Assembly (NCBI RefSeq): GCF_024713975.1
Contig: NC_091116.1
Span: 4,798,463 to 4,862,462, forward strand
Length of the DNA stretch: 64,000 nt
Direction: 5' to 3'
From: Paralichthys olivaceus
Taxonomy: Eukaryota > Chordata > Actinopteri > Pleuronectiformes > Paralichthyidae
In this document: in pieces, positions 31,711 through 44,807 of the stretch
Position numbering within the stretch: the first letter of the stretch is position 1
Layout: each line of letters opens with the position of its first letter
Program-made: the position numbers and the translations under genes
Notes under the pieces: generated by a model
What the model was told of the DNA's origin: nothing
The model's input: the letters and a program-made list of their open reading frames with translations, nothing else
Database searches by the model: none

Positions 31711-34375
31711 TCAATGTGGGCGCTCATCTGCCTCGACCGGTTGGGGTGAGGAAAGAAAAGTAAGGGGGGAGGAAAGGACAGATGGGTGGAAAGCGGGGGA
31801 GAGAAGAGAGAGATGAGGTGGAGAGAGAGAGACCGGGAACAATTTGGCACCATCAGTATCGAGGCTGACTATAACAATAACTAAATAAATAATGATGACA
31901 ATGGTGATGGTAGTCATTGTTGTCCTGCAGTCCCGGTGCCGGAGTTATCTGAAACGAGATAGAGAGAAGAGCCAGAGGGACTATGGGAGGACAAAGTGAC
32001 ACTTTGACATGATGCCATGTTAAAACTAATAAATAAATAAATAAACAGGTGTGGGGGGGCAGAGAGACAGAGGGAAGTGATGAAGTGCTCAATGCATGAT
32101 GGGAGTTCCCCCAGCAGTCTAGACCTATAGCAGCACAACTAAGGGATGGTTCAAGACTCACCTGATCCAGCCCTAACTATAGGCTTTGTCAAAGAGGAAG
32201 TTTTTTAGTTTTACTTTAAATGCTGGGACACTGTCTGCCTCCCCAACCCAGAGTGGGAGCTGGTTCCACAGGAGAGGAGCCTGATAGCTAAATGTTCTAC
32301 CTCCTGCTCTACTCTTACAGACTCTTGGAACCACTAGAGAGCCTGTGTTTTGGGAACGAATAAGGTGTTATCAGCTCTTTGATATATGAAGGGGCGTGAT
32401 TGTTGAGGGCTTTAAAAGTGAGGAGCAGGATCTTGAATTCTATTCTAAATTTTACCGGGAGCCAATGTAAGGAAGCTAAGACAGGAGTGATATGATCTCT
32501 CCTTCTAGTTCCTGTCAGCACTCGTGCTGCAGCATTTTGGACCAACTGGAGACTTTTAACAGTCTTCATGGAGCATCCTGCTAATAGAGAGTTGCAGTAA
32601 TCTAATCTAGAGGTTACAAACGCGTGGACTGGTTTTTCAGCATCCTGCTTAGACAGGATGTTTCTAATTTTGGTAATATTGCGCAGATGGAAGAAAGCCG
32701 TCCTAGACACTAGTTTAATATGGGGGTCAAATGACATGTCTTGGTCGAACAACACTCCAAGGTTCCACACAGTGGAGCTGGAAGCCAGACTGACACCATC
32801 CAAAGTGACTATCTGGTCAGACAGTGTTTCTCTGAGATGTTTAGGGCCAATTACAACAACCTCAGTTTTGTCTGAGTTTAAAAGTACAACATTTTGGGTC
32901 ATCCACGCCTTGATATCTTTGAGACATTCCTGAAGTTGAAATAGGCGATTAGATTCATCATGCTTCATGGAAATATACAATTGGGTGTCGTCTGCATAGC
33001 AGTGGAATTGTATGTGGTGCTGTCTGATAATGTTGCCTAAGGGGAGCATATATAAGGTGAAGAGGATTGGTCCAAGGACAGAACCTTGTGGAACTCCATG
33101 ATTAACTTGCATGTGCATGGAGTAGTCATTGTTAACATTAATAAATTGGAATCTATCTGATAAATATGATTTAAACCAGTGTAGTGCTGTTCCTTTAATT
33201 CCTATATGTTGTTCTAATCTCTGTAGCAGAATCTTATGATCTATTGTGTCAAAGGCTGCACTAAGGTCCAACAAGACGAGGACAGAGACAAGTCCATCAT
33301 CTGATGCCATAAGAAGGTCATTGGTGACTTTCAATAGTGCTGTTTCTGTGCTGTGATAGGTTCTAAATCCTGACTGAAATTTTTCCAATAAAACGTTACT
33401 ATCTAAGGAACCACACAGCTGGTTAGCAACGGCTTTTTCTAGGATTTTGGAAATGAAGGCCAGGTTGGATATGGGTCTACCGTTAGCTAAAACCTCTGGA
33501 TCAAGCGTAAGCTTTTTAAGCAGAGGTTTAATAACGGCTACCTTAAAAGCCTGTGGTACGTAGCCGGTTAGCAAAGACATATTAATCTGATTTAAAATGG
33601 AACGGTCAATTAGGGGTAGGACTTCTTTAAAAAGTCTAGTTGGAACAGAGTCCAGCTGACAAGTAGTTGGTTTAGATGATGAAACTAACGAGGTCAGTTC
33701 AGGAAGATCAATCGAGTAAAATTTGTTTAGACATAAATCTGGTGCTATGGTTTCAGGACCAGACAATGTATCAGTGTTATTCACTGGGAGGAGGTGGTGG
33801 ATTTTATCCCTGATGGTTGTAATTTCATTAGTGAAGAAGCTCATGAAGTCATTGCTTCTCACATCTAGAGGAATAGATGGGTCAGTAGAGGTGTGACTTT
33901 CTGTCAGCCTGGCTACAGTGCTGAAGAGGAACCTGGGGTTGTTCCTATTTTCTTCTATTAGTAATGAATAATAAGAGGTTTGGGCATTTCTAAGTGCTTT
34001 TTTGTCATTTATAAGGCTATTCTTCCAGGCTAGGTGGAAGTCTTGGCGATTGGTGGAACGCCACTTCCTTTCTAGCTTCCGCGATGTCTGTTTTAGAACG
34101 CGCGTTTGGGAATTATACCACGGAGCTAATCTCCTCTGACTTAGTTTCTTCTTTTTTAATGGGGCGACAGCTTCAAGTGCTGTTTTTAGTGAGGCTGCAG
34201 TACTATTTACAAAGTTATCAACTAGTGTGGGAGTAAGGTTTTGATAATCTTCTTGTATTGTACTGAGACATGGCTGAGAGGGAAGTGAGGAGGGGAGCAG
34301 TTCTTTAAATTTGTGAACAGTTTTGTCGGATAAAAATCGACTGTAATAGAATTTCCGTCCAGAATTGACGTAATT
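31711..34375 (-). mobile_element. L2-clade LINE copy 2 (5'- and 3'-truncated)
   Basis: Its 5' end is at 34375, with the same AATTACG junction to array sequence as copy 1. At the other end the terminal 3' tail is missing: L2 sequence stops at ATGTGGGCGCTCATCTGCC and joins a Tc1 TIR. A LINE inserted by target-primed reverse transcription normally keeps its 3' end, so this loss implies a later rearrangement. Confidence 0.9.
32315..34375 (-). pseudogene. L2 ORF2 fragment, longest open RT frame in the window
   Basis: Open from the truncated 5' end. Counting from codon GTG at 33862, motif A ([14 protein letters not shown]) is at about residues 196-209, VPQGS at 257-261 and an intact YADD active site at 289-292, followed by TQLYIS. 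The endonuclease domain is absent. About 17 bp are lost near 32360 (CCTTATTCGTTCCC where copy 1 reads CCTTATTATCCAAG...). This shifts the frame, so the C-terminus ends early in [14 protein letters not shown]. The RT core looks intact, but without endonuclease and C-terminus it is unlikely to be autonomous. Confidence 0.88.
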
Positions 34376-35457
34376 AAGAACAATGCAGACACTATCTTTT
34401 ATTTATTTATTTATTTTTTATTAACACACTGCTATTATTTTGAACACAACTCTACATCTCACATGGAACAAGCTGCAATAGATCAACTACATTCAAACCA
34501 TAACTGTTCAAATCTACTCTCAAATCCAGCAGTGACACAATCCAGGTGCTTCAACAAACCTGTAACACATGACATGGTTTACAAACACACATTCATATAA
34601 AGTCTCTTTTGATTTAATGAACAAACACTGAACTGTACAACCACTTACCACTGTTGATCCTCAGTAACACTGGTGGAACAGCTTAGAAGTTTCTTAGGTC
34701 CACATGAAGTACAACCTGGTAGACACAATAACACCTGAAACACATGAAGGAAATGGAGTTATGGCTCACATGGAGGGACACACACCTAGTTAGCAAGTGC
34801 AGCAAGTTTACCCAATAGATTTTTGAGAAGAGAAAAGAATAGAAACATACTCACCTGGGACTTTTCCTGGCTGAACAATCACCTTTCTATTGTGACAGAG
34901 GCATGACAAGACACAACCCTAACACAATTTCACCACTTTCAACAACAGTCATTGTGTTCAAAATAACAGCAGTGTGGAGTTCTATTACTCAAGTCAAACA
35001 GCTGGCCCTCATTTAAGGACCAAGGCAGCAAATGTTCTACATGCTAGCTCTAGTGCATTTGTCTGAAAATCCCTGGAACATGGGTCATTGTTCACAACAA
35101 CAGCATACTTTGATTCAAAAGTATCAAGACAACCAGAAAAGTACAAACCGCTCAACTTCAATCATCTCAAATCCTTTAAAATAACAACCAAAACCACAAA
35201 GACATAGAAGCACGCAGCATCTTCAACATCCAACAACACTAACATAATGGAGTGGCCACTCCGATCATCCTGGACTATAATACCTGTACACAGGTGACGC
35301 AACTTGGTCAAGTCCATGCAACACACATGTGAAGCAGTTCTCAAACACACTGCTTGTACAACTAAATACAAGTTCAGTGATTCACAGACAAGACACATCT
35401 TCTAGCATTTTTCACTTCTTACAATAAATGTTTGACTTTGTAAACAACAATGCAGAC
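34376..35457 (-). repeat. Right monomer R1, shortened
   Basis: Lacks both the transposase core (AAGACATAGAAGCACGCAGC) and segments 2-3 (CCTAGTTAGCAAGTGCAGC near 34791), as in L13. Its Tc1 relic is 34951-35526. It abuts the L2 copy 2 5' end. Confidence 0.85.
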
Positions 35458-36879
35458 ACTATCTTTTTTTTTTTTTTTTTTCATTTAATTTTTTTATGAA
35501 CACACTGCTATTATTCTGAACACAACTCTACATCTCACATGGAACAAGCAGCAATAGATCAAATACATTCAAACAATAACTGTTCAAATCTACTCACAAA
35601 TCCAGCAGTGACACAATCCAGGTGCTTCAACAAACCTGTAACACATGACATGGTTTACAAACACACATTCATATAAAGTCTCTTTTGATTTAATGAACAA
35701 ACACTGAACTGTACAACCACTTACCACTGTTGATCCTCAGTAACACTGGTGGAACAGCTTAGAGGTTTCTTAGGTCCACATGAAGTACAACCTGCTAGAC
35801 ACAATAACACCTGAAACACATGAAGGACATACAGTAACCAGGACTTATGGCTCACCTGGAGGAACACATACCTACTTGCTGCTAAACAACAATCTTTAAA
35901 AGCTGATAATCTATTTTAGATCAAACTCACCATTTTCCATGTGGTTCCCTCCCACCACCAAGGACTTTCAGTACAATGTCTGGAAGGGGACAGAAGTGGT
36001 CGTCTTTATTTTTTACAACGTCAGTGTGTACAGATTATTCAGACTATTTGCTCTTAATACATTACTTACCTCAAACAACATCGCTCCACCTAACCAGTGA
36101 GCCGCTGTCCTCATCGGCCCTGTATGACAGACAAAACAATCAAGGGTCTCATTTAGCATCACTGTGTGGCATTCATACAAAAACTGGACTTACACAAAAC
36201 TAAATTACTATTTAGAAAACCATGCAGGTGCACCCAATAGATTTTTGAGAAGAGAAAAGAATAGAAACATACTCACCTGGGACTTTTCCTGGCTGGACAT
36301 TAACCTTTCTATTGTGACAGAGGCATGACAAGACACAACCCTAACACAATTTCACCACTTTCAACAACAGTCATTGTGTTCAAAATAACAGCAGTGTGGA
36401 GTTCTATTACTCAAGTCAAACAGGTGGCCCTCATTTAAGGACCAAGGCAGCAAATGTTCTACATGCTAGTTCTAGTGCATTTGTCTGAAAATCACTGGAA
36501 CATGGGTCACTGTTCACAACAACAGCATACTTTGATTCAAAAGTATCAAGACAACCAGAAAAGTACAAACCGCTCAACTACAATCATCTCAAATCCTTTA
36601 AAATAACAACCAAAACCACAAAGACATAGAAGCACGCAGCATCTTCAACATCCAACAACACTAACATAATGGAGTGGCCACTCCGATCATCCTGGACTAC
36701 AATACCTGTACACAGGTGACACAACTTGGTCGACTCCATGCAACACACATGTGAAGCAGTTCTCAAACACACTGATTATACAACTAAATACAAGTTCAGT
36801 GATTCACAGACAAGACACATCTTCTAGCATTTTTCACTCAATACAATAAATGTTTGACTTTGTAAAGAACAATGCAGAC
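35458..36879 (-). repeat. Right monomer R2 (no transposase core)
   Basis: A 1422-bp monomer with a T-rich linker near 35465-35490. Its Tc1 relic is 36373-36942. Segment 2 uses the CACCTAACCAGTGAG form. A TTAGCATCACTG deletion near 36155 is shared with R13. Confidence 0.85.
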
Positions 36880-38598
36880 ACTGCTATCTTTTATTTATTT
36901 ATTTATTTTTTATTAACACACTGCTATTATTTTGAACACAACTCTACATCTCACATGGAACAAGCTGCAATAGATCAACTACATTCAAACAATAACTGTT
37001 CAAATCTACTCACAAATCCAGCAGTGACACAATCCAGGTGCTTCAACAAACCTGTAACACATGACATGGTTTACAAACACACATTCATATAAAGTCTCTT
37101 TTGATTTAATGAACAAACACACTGAACTGTACAACCACTTACCACTGTTGATCCTCAGTAACACTGGTGGAACAGCTTAGATGTTTCTTAGGTCCACATG
37201 AAGTACAACCTGCTAGACACAATAACACCTGAAACACATGAAGGACATACAGTAACCAGGACTTATGGCTCACCTGGAGGAACACATACCTATTTGCTGC
37301 TAAACAACAATCTTTAAAAGCTGATAATCTATTTTAGATCACACTCACCATTTTCCATGTGGTACCTTCCCACCACCAAGGACTTTCAGTACAATGTCTG
37401 GAAGGGGACAGAAGTGGTCGTCTTTATTTTTTTTACATTTTAACAACGTCAGTGTGTACAGATTATTCAGACTATTTGCTCTTAATACATTACTTACCTC
37501 AAACAACAACGCTCCACCTAACGAGTGAGCCGCTGTCCTCATCGGCCCTGTATGACAGACAAAACAATCAAGGGTCTCATTTAGCAAACACTGTGTGGCA
37601 TTCATACAAAAACTGGACTTACACAAAACTAAATTACTATTTAGAAAACCATGCAGGTTCACCCAATAGATTTTTGAGAAGAGAAAAGAACAGAAACATA
37701 CTCACCTGGGACTTTTCCTGGCTGGACATTCACCTTTCTATTGTGACAGAGGCATGACAAGACACAACCCTAACACAATTTCACCACTTTCAACAACAGT
37801 CATTGTGTTCAAAATAACAGCAGTGTGGAGTTCTATTACTCAAGTCAAACAGGTGGCCCTCATTTAAGGACCAAGGCAGCAAATGTTCTACATGCTAGTT
37901 CTAGTGCATTTGTCTGAAAATCACTGGAACATGGGTCATTGTACACAACAACCGCATACTTTGATTCAAAAGTATCAAGACAACTAGAAAAGTACAAACC
38001 GCTCAACTACAATCATCTCAAATCCTTTAAAATAGCAACCAAAACCACAAAGACGTGGAAGACAACAGAACACTACCATTCAGATGAATCAAACAATAAC
38101 CTAAATGACACCTATGCAAAGTCCCATTGTTGAAAAATTAACATGTGCTGAAGAGGTTACAATTTTCCTTAAAGGAAAATACCACAACATTTTGTGGAGT
38201 GATGACATCACCACTGTTCAAACCACAGAACACGGTGAAGCATGGTGGCACAAGCACAATACTTCAAGACATCGTGGTGACTTATGCCAAAGAGGAGACA
38301 CCCTTCAAATGTGTGTTTCAACAAGACAACCACCCCAAACACACAAGTAAGCACACAGCATCTTCAACATCCAACAACACTAACATTATGGAGTGGCCAC
38401 TCCGATCATCCTGGACTACAATACCTGTACACAGGTGACACAACTTGGTCGACTCCATGCAACACACATGTGAAGCAGTTCTCAAACACACTGCTTGTAC
38501 AACTAAATACAAGTTCAGTGATTCACAGACAAGACACATCTTCTAGCATTTTTCACTCAATACAATAAATGTTTGACTTTGTAAAGAACAATGCAGAC
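36880..38598 (-). repeat. Right monomer R3 (R7/R8 hybrid)
   Basis: A 1719-bp monomer. The exon-like half matches R7 (GGTACCTTCCCACC, TTTTTTTTACATTTTAAC). The transposase half matches R8 (GAAAAATTAACATGTGC, GATGACATCACCAC). Its Tc1 relic is 37802-38661. Confidence 0.85.
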
Positions 38599-39959
38599 AC
38601 TGCTATCTTTTATTTATTTATTTATTTTTTATTAACACACTGCTATTATTTTGAACACAACTCTACATCTCACATGGAACAAGCAGCAATAGATCAACTA
38701 CATTCAAACCAATAACTGTTCAAATCTACTCACAAATCCAGCAGTGACACAATCCAGGTGCTTCAACAAACCTGTAACACATGACATGGTTTACAAACAC
38801 ACATTCATATAAAGTCTCTTTTGATTTAATGAACAAACACTGAACTGTACAACCACTTACCACTGTTGATCCTCAGTAACACTGGTGGAACAGCTTAGAG
38901 GTTTCTTAGGTCCACATGAAGTACAACCTGGTAGACACAATAACACCTGAAACACATGAAGGAAATGGAGTTATGGCTCACATGGAGGGACACACACCTA
39001 GTTAGCAAGTGCAGCAAGTTTACCCAATAGATTTTTGAGAAGAGAAAAGAATAGAAACATACTCACCTGGGACTTTTCCTGGCTGAACAATCACCTTTCT
39101 ATTGTGACAGAGGCATGACAAGACAGAACCCTAACACAATTTCACCACTTTCAACAACAGTCATTGTGTTCAAAATAACAGCAGTGTGGAGTTCTATTAC
39201 TCAAGTCAAACAGGTGGCCCTCATTTAAGGACCAAGGCAGCAAATGTTCTACATGCTAGTTCTAGTGCATTTGTCTGAAAATCACTGGAACATGGGTCAT
39301 TGTTCACAACAACAGCATACTTTGATTCAAAAGTATCAAGACAACCAGAAAAGTACAAACCGCTCAACTACAATCATCTCAAATCCTTTAAAATAACAAC
39401 CAAAACCACAAAGACGTGGGAGAAAACAGAACACTACCATTCAGATGAATCAAACAATAACCTAAATGACACCTATGCAAAGTCCCATTGTTGAAAAATT
39501 TACATGTGCTGAAGAGGTTACAATTTTCAGTAAAGGAAAATACCACAACATTTTGTGGAGTGATGACATCACCACTGTTCAAACCACAGAACACGGTGAA
39601 GCATGGTAGCACAAGCACAATACTTCAAGACATCGTGGTGACTTATGCCAAAGAGGAGACACCCTTCAAATGTGTCTTTCAACAAGACAACCACCCCAAA
39701 CACACAAGTAAGCACGCAGCATCTTCAACATCCAACAACACTAACATAATGGAGTGGCCACTCCGATCATCCTGGACTACAATACCTGTACACAGGTGAC
39801 ACAACTTGGTTGAGTCCATGCAACACACATGTGAAGCAGTTCTCAAACACACTGCTTGTACAACTAAATACAAGTTCAGTGATTCACAGACAGGACACAT
39901 CTTCAAGCATTTTTCACTTCATACAATAAATGTTTGACTTTGTAAACAACAATGCAGAA
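38599..39959 (-). repeat. Right monomer R4 (no segments 2-3), HOR copy 1
   Basis: A 1361-bp monomer with its Tc1 relic at 39163-40022. The transposase remnant has GTGGGAGAAAACAG and ATTTTCAGTAAAGG variants and a stop in GAAGCATGGTAGCAC. Confidence 0.88.
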
Positions 39960-41382
39960 ACTATCTTTTATTTATTATTAATTTTTTTTATTTATTAACA
40001 CTGCTATTATTTTGAACACAACTCTACATCTCACATGGAACAAGCAGCAATAGATCAACTACATTCAAACAATAACTGTTCAAATCTACTCACAAATCCA
40101 GCAGTGACACAATCCAGGTGCTTCAACAAACCTGTAACACATGACATGGTTTACAAACACACATTCATATAAAGTCTCTTTTGATTTAATGAACAAACAC
40201 TGAACTGTACAACCACTTACCACTGTTGATCCTCAGTAACACTGGTGGAACAGCTTAGAGGTTTCTTAGGTCCACATGAAGTACAACCTGCTAGACACAA
40301 TAACACCTGAAAAGGATGAAGGACATACAGTAACCAGGACTTATGGCTCACCTGGAGGAACACATACCTACTTGCTGCTAAACAACAATCTTTAAAAGCT
40401 GATAATCTATTTTAGATCAAACTCACCATTTTCCATGTGGTTCCCTCCCACCGCCAAGGACTTTCAGTACAATGTCTGGAAGGGGACAGAAGTGGTCGTC
40501 TTTATTTTTTACAACGTCAGTGTGTACAGATTATTCAGACTATTTGCTCTTAATACATTACTTAACTCAAACAACATCGCTCCACCTAACCAGTGAGCCG
40601 CTGTTCTCATCGGCCCTGTATGACAGACAAAACAATCAAGGGTCTCATTTAGCAAACACTGTGTGGCATTCATACAAAACTGGACTTACACAAAACTCAA
40701 TTACAAATTAGAAAATCATGCAGGTGCACCCAATAGATTTTTGACAAGAGAAAAGAATAGAAACATACTCACCTGGGACTTTTCGTGGCTGGACATTCAC
40801 CTTTCTATTGTGACAGAGGCATGACAAGACACAACCCTAACACAATTTCACCACTTTCAACAACAGTCATTGTGTTCAAAATAATAGCAGTGTGGAGTTC
40901 TATTACTCAAGTCAAACAGGTGGCCGTCATTTAAGGACCAAGGCAGCAAATGTTCTACATGCTAGTTCTAGTGCATTTGTCTGAAAATCACTGGAACATG
41001 GGTCATTGTACACAACAACAGCATACTTTGATTCAAAAGTATCAAGACAACCAGAAAACTACTAACCGCTCAACTTCAATCATCTCAAATCCTTTAAAAT
41101 AGCAACCAAAACCACAAAGACATAGAAGCACGCAGCATCTTCAACATCCAACAACACTAACATAATGGAGTGGCCACTCCGATCATCCTGGACTATAATA
41201 CCTGTACACAGGTGACGCAACTTGGTCAAGTCCATGCAACACACATGTGAAGCAGTTCTCAAACACACTGCTTGTACAACTAAATACGTGATTCAAGTTC
41301 AGTGATTCACAGACAAGACACATCTTCAAGCATTTTTCACTTCATACAATAAATGTTTGACTTTGTAAACAACAATGCAGAA
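39960..41382 (-). repeat. Right monomer R5 (no transposase core), HOR copy 1
   Basis: A 1423-bp monomer with its Tc1 relic at 40869-41445. The donor after segment 2 is changed: TTACTTAACTC gives GTTAAG instead of GTAAGT. An 8-bp duplicated piece (GTGATTCAAGTTCAGTGATT) lies near 41288. Confidence 0.88.
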
Positions 41383-43088
41383 ACTATCTTTTATTTATTA
41401 TTAATTTTTTATTTATTAACACACTGCTATTATTTTGAACACAACTCTACATCTCACATGGAACAAGCAGCAATAGATCAACTACATTCAAACCATAACT
41501 GTTCAAATCTACTCTCAAATCCAGCAGTGACACAATCCAGGTGCTTCAACAAACCTGTAACACATGACATGGTTTACAAACACACATTCATATAAAGTCT
41601 CTTTTGATTTAATGAACAAACACTGAACTGTACAACCACTTACCACTGTTGATCCTCAGTAACACTGGTGGAACAGCTTAGAGGTTTCTTAGGTCCACAT
41701 GAAGTACAACCTGGTAGACACAATAACACCTGAAAAGGATGAAGGACATACAGTAACCAGGACTTATGGCTCACCTGGAGGAACACATACCTACTTGCTG
41801 CTAAACAACAATCTTTAAAAGCTGATAATCTATTTTAGATCAAACTCACCATTTTCCATGTGGTTCCCTCCCACCGCCAAGGACTTTCAGTACAAGGTCT
41901 GAAAGGGGACAGAAGTGGTCATCTTTATTTTTTACAACGTCAGTGTGTACAGATTATTCAGACTATTTGCTCTTAATACATTACTTAACTCAAACAACAT
42001 CGCTCCACCTAACCAGTGAGCCGCTGTTCTCATCGGCCCTGTATGACAGACAAAACAATCAAGGGTCTCATTTAGCAAACACTGTGTGGCATTCATACAA
42101 AACTGGACTTACACAAAACTCAATTACAAATTAGAAAATCATGCAGGTGCACCCAATAGATTTTTGACAAGAGAAAAGAATAGAAACATACTCACCTGGG
42201 ACTTTTCCTGGCTGGACATTCACCTTTCTATTGTGACAGAGGCATGACAAGACACAACCCTAACACAATTTCACCACTTTCAACAACAGTCATTGTGTTC
42301 AAAATAACAGCAGTGTGGAGTTCTATTACTCAAGTCAAACAGGTGGCCCTCATTTAAGGACCAAGGCAGCAAATGTTCTACATGCTAGTTCTAGTGCATT
42401 TGTCTGAAAATCACTGGAACATGGGTCATTGTACACAACAACAGCATACTTTGATTCAAAAGTATCAAGACAACCAGAAAAGTACAAACCACTCAACTAC
42501 AATCATCTCAAATCCTTTAAAATAGCAACCAAAACCACAAAGACGTGGAAGACAACAGAACACTACCATTCAGATGAATCAAACAATAACCAAAATGAAT
42601 CCTACGCAAAGTCCAATTGTTGAAAAATCAACATGTGCTGAAGAGGTTACAATTTTCCTTAAAGGAAAATACCACAACATTTTGTGGAGTGATGAAGGCA
42701 ACACTGTTCAAACCACAGAACACTGTGAAGCATGGTGGCACAAGCACAATACTTCAAGACATTGTGTTGCCTTATGCCAAAGAGGAGACACCCTTCAAAT
42801 GTGTGTTTCAACAAGACAACCACCCCAAACACACAAGTAAGCACACAGCATCTTCAACATCCAACAACACTAACATAATGGAGTGGCCACTCCGATCATC
42901 CTGGACTACAATACCTGTACACAGGTGACACAACTTGGTCGACTCCATGCAACACACATGTGAAGCAGTTCTCAAACACACTGCTTGTACAACTAAATAC
43001 AAGTTCAGTGATTCACAGACAAGACACATCTTCAAGCATTTTTCACTCAATACAATAAATGTTTGACTTTGTAAAGAACAATGCAGAC
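41383..43088 (-). repeat. Right monomer R6 (full), HOR copy 1
   Basis: A 1706-bp monomer with both halves present. Segment 3 keeps the CCGCCAAGG mark. An acceptor change (CAAGGTCTGAAAG, where most right monomers read CAATGTCTGGAAG) is shared with R11. Confidence 0.88.
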
Positions 43089-43151
43089 ACTGCTATCTTT
43101 TATTTATTTATTTATTTTTTATTAACACACTGCTATTATTTTGAACACAAC
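42292..43151 (+). mobile_element. Tc1/mariner-like relic in monomer R6 (representative right copy)
   Basis: The 5' TIR is at 42292 (ATTGTGTTCAAAATAACAGC...) and the inverted 3' TIR ends at 43151. The plus-strand frame at 42574-42840 has HNILWSDE. The overlapping frame at 42617-42928 has TVKHGG and FQQDNHPKHTSK. Upstream sequence corresponding to the DNA-binding N-terminus is too decayed to recognise. Other right-array relics lie at 37802-38661, 39163-40022, 44011-44859, 45706-46565, 47067-47926, 50196-51055 and 51913-52772. Core-less ones lie at 34951-35526, 36373-36942, 40869-41445 and 48773-49349. Confidence 0.8.
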
Positions 43152-44807
43152 TCTACATCTCACATGGAACAAGCTGCAATAGATCAACTACATTCAAACA
43201 ATAACTGTTCAAATCTACTCACAAATCCAGCAGTGACACAATCCAGGTGCTTCAACAAACCTGTAACACATGACATGGTTTACAAACACACATTCATATA
43301 AAGTCTCTTTTGATTTAATGAACAAACACACTGAACTGTACAACCACTTACCACTGTTGATCCTCAGTAACACTGGTGGAACAGCTTAGAGGTTTCTTAG
43401 GTCCACATGAAGTACAACCTGCTAGACACAATAACACCTGAAACACATGAAGGACATACAGTAACCAGGACTTATGGCTCACCTGGAGGAACACATACCT
43501 ATTTGCTGCTAAACAACAATCTTTAAAAGCTGATAATCTATTTTAGATCACACTCACCATTTTCCATGTGGTACCTTCCCACCACCAAGGACTTTCAGTA
43601 CAATGTCTGGAAGGGGACAGAAGTGGTCGTCTTTATTTTTTTTACATTTTAACAACGTCAGTGTGTACAGATTATTCAGACTATTTGCTCTTAATACATT
43701 ACTTACCTCAAACAACAACGCTCCACCTAACGAGTGAGCCGCTGTCCTCATCGGCCCTGTATGACAGACAAAACAATCAAGGGTCTCATTTAGCAATCAC
43801 TGTGTGGCATTCATACAAAAACTGGACTTACACAAAACTAAATTACTATTTAGAAAACCATGCAGGTTCACCCAATAGATTTTTGAGAAGAGAAAAGAAT
43901 AGAAACATACTCACCTGGGACTTTTTGTGGCTGAACAATCACCTTTCTATTGTGACAGAGGCATGACAAGACAGAACCCTAACACAATTTCACCACTTTC
44001 AACAACAGTCATTGTGTTCAAAATAACAGCAGTGTGGAGTTCTATTACTCAAGTCAAACAGATGGCCCTCATTTAAGGACCAAGGCAGCAAATGTTCTAC
44101 ATGCTAGTTCTAGTGCATTTGTCTGAAAATCACTGGAACATGGCTCATTGTTCACAACAACAGCATACTTTGATTCAAAAGTATCAAGACAACCAGAAAA
44201 GTACAAACCGCTCAACTACAATCATCTCAAATCCTTTAAAATAACAACCAAAACCACAAAGACGTGGGAGAAAACAGAACACTACCATTCAGATGAATCA
44301 AACAATAACCTAAATGACACCTATGCAAAGTCCCATTGTTGAAAAATTTACATGTGCTGAAGAGGTTACAATTTTCAGTAAAGGAAAATACCACAACATT
44401 TTGTGGAGTGATGACATCACCACTGTTCAAACCACAGAACACGGTGAAGCATGGTAGCACAAGCACAATACTTCAAGACATCGTGGTGACTTATGCCAAA
44501 GAGGAGACACCCTTCAAATGTGTCTTTCAACAAGACAACCACCCCAAACACACAAGTAAGCACGCAGCATCTTCAACATCCAGCAACACTAACATTATGG
44601 AGTGGCCACTCCGATCATCCTGGACTACAATACGTGTACACAGGTGACGCAACTTGGTCGACTCCATGCAACACACATGTGAAGCAGTTCTCAAACACAC
44701 TGCTCGTACAACTAAATACAAGTTCAGTGATTCACAGACAAGACACATCTTCTAGCATTTTTCCCTTCATACAATTAATGTTTGACTTTGTAAAAACCAA
44801 TGCAGAC
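43089..44807 (-). repeat. Right monomer R7 (full), HOR copy 1
   Basis: A 1719-bp monomer with its Tc1 relic at 44011-44859. The transposase half is R4-like (GTGGGAGAAAACAG). Its end (from about 44630) carries left-array marks: TACGTGTACAC, CTCGTACAAC, TTTTTCCCTTCATACAATTAATG. Confidence 0.85.
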
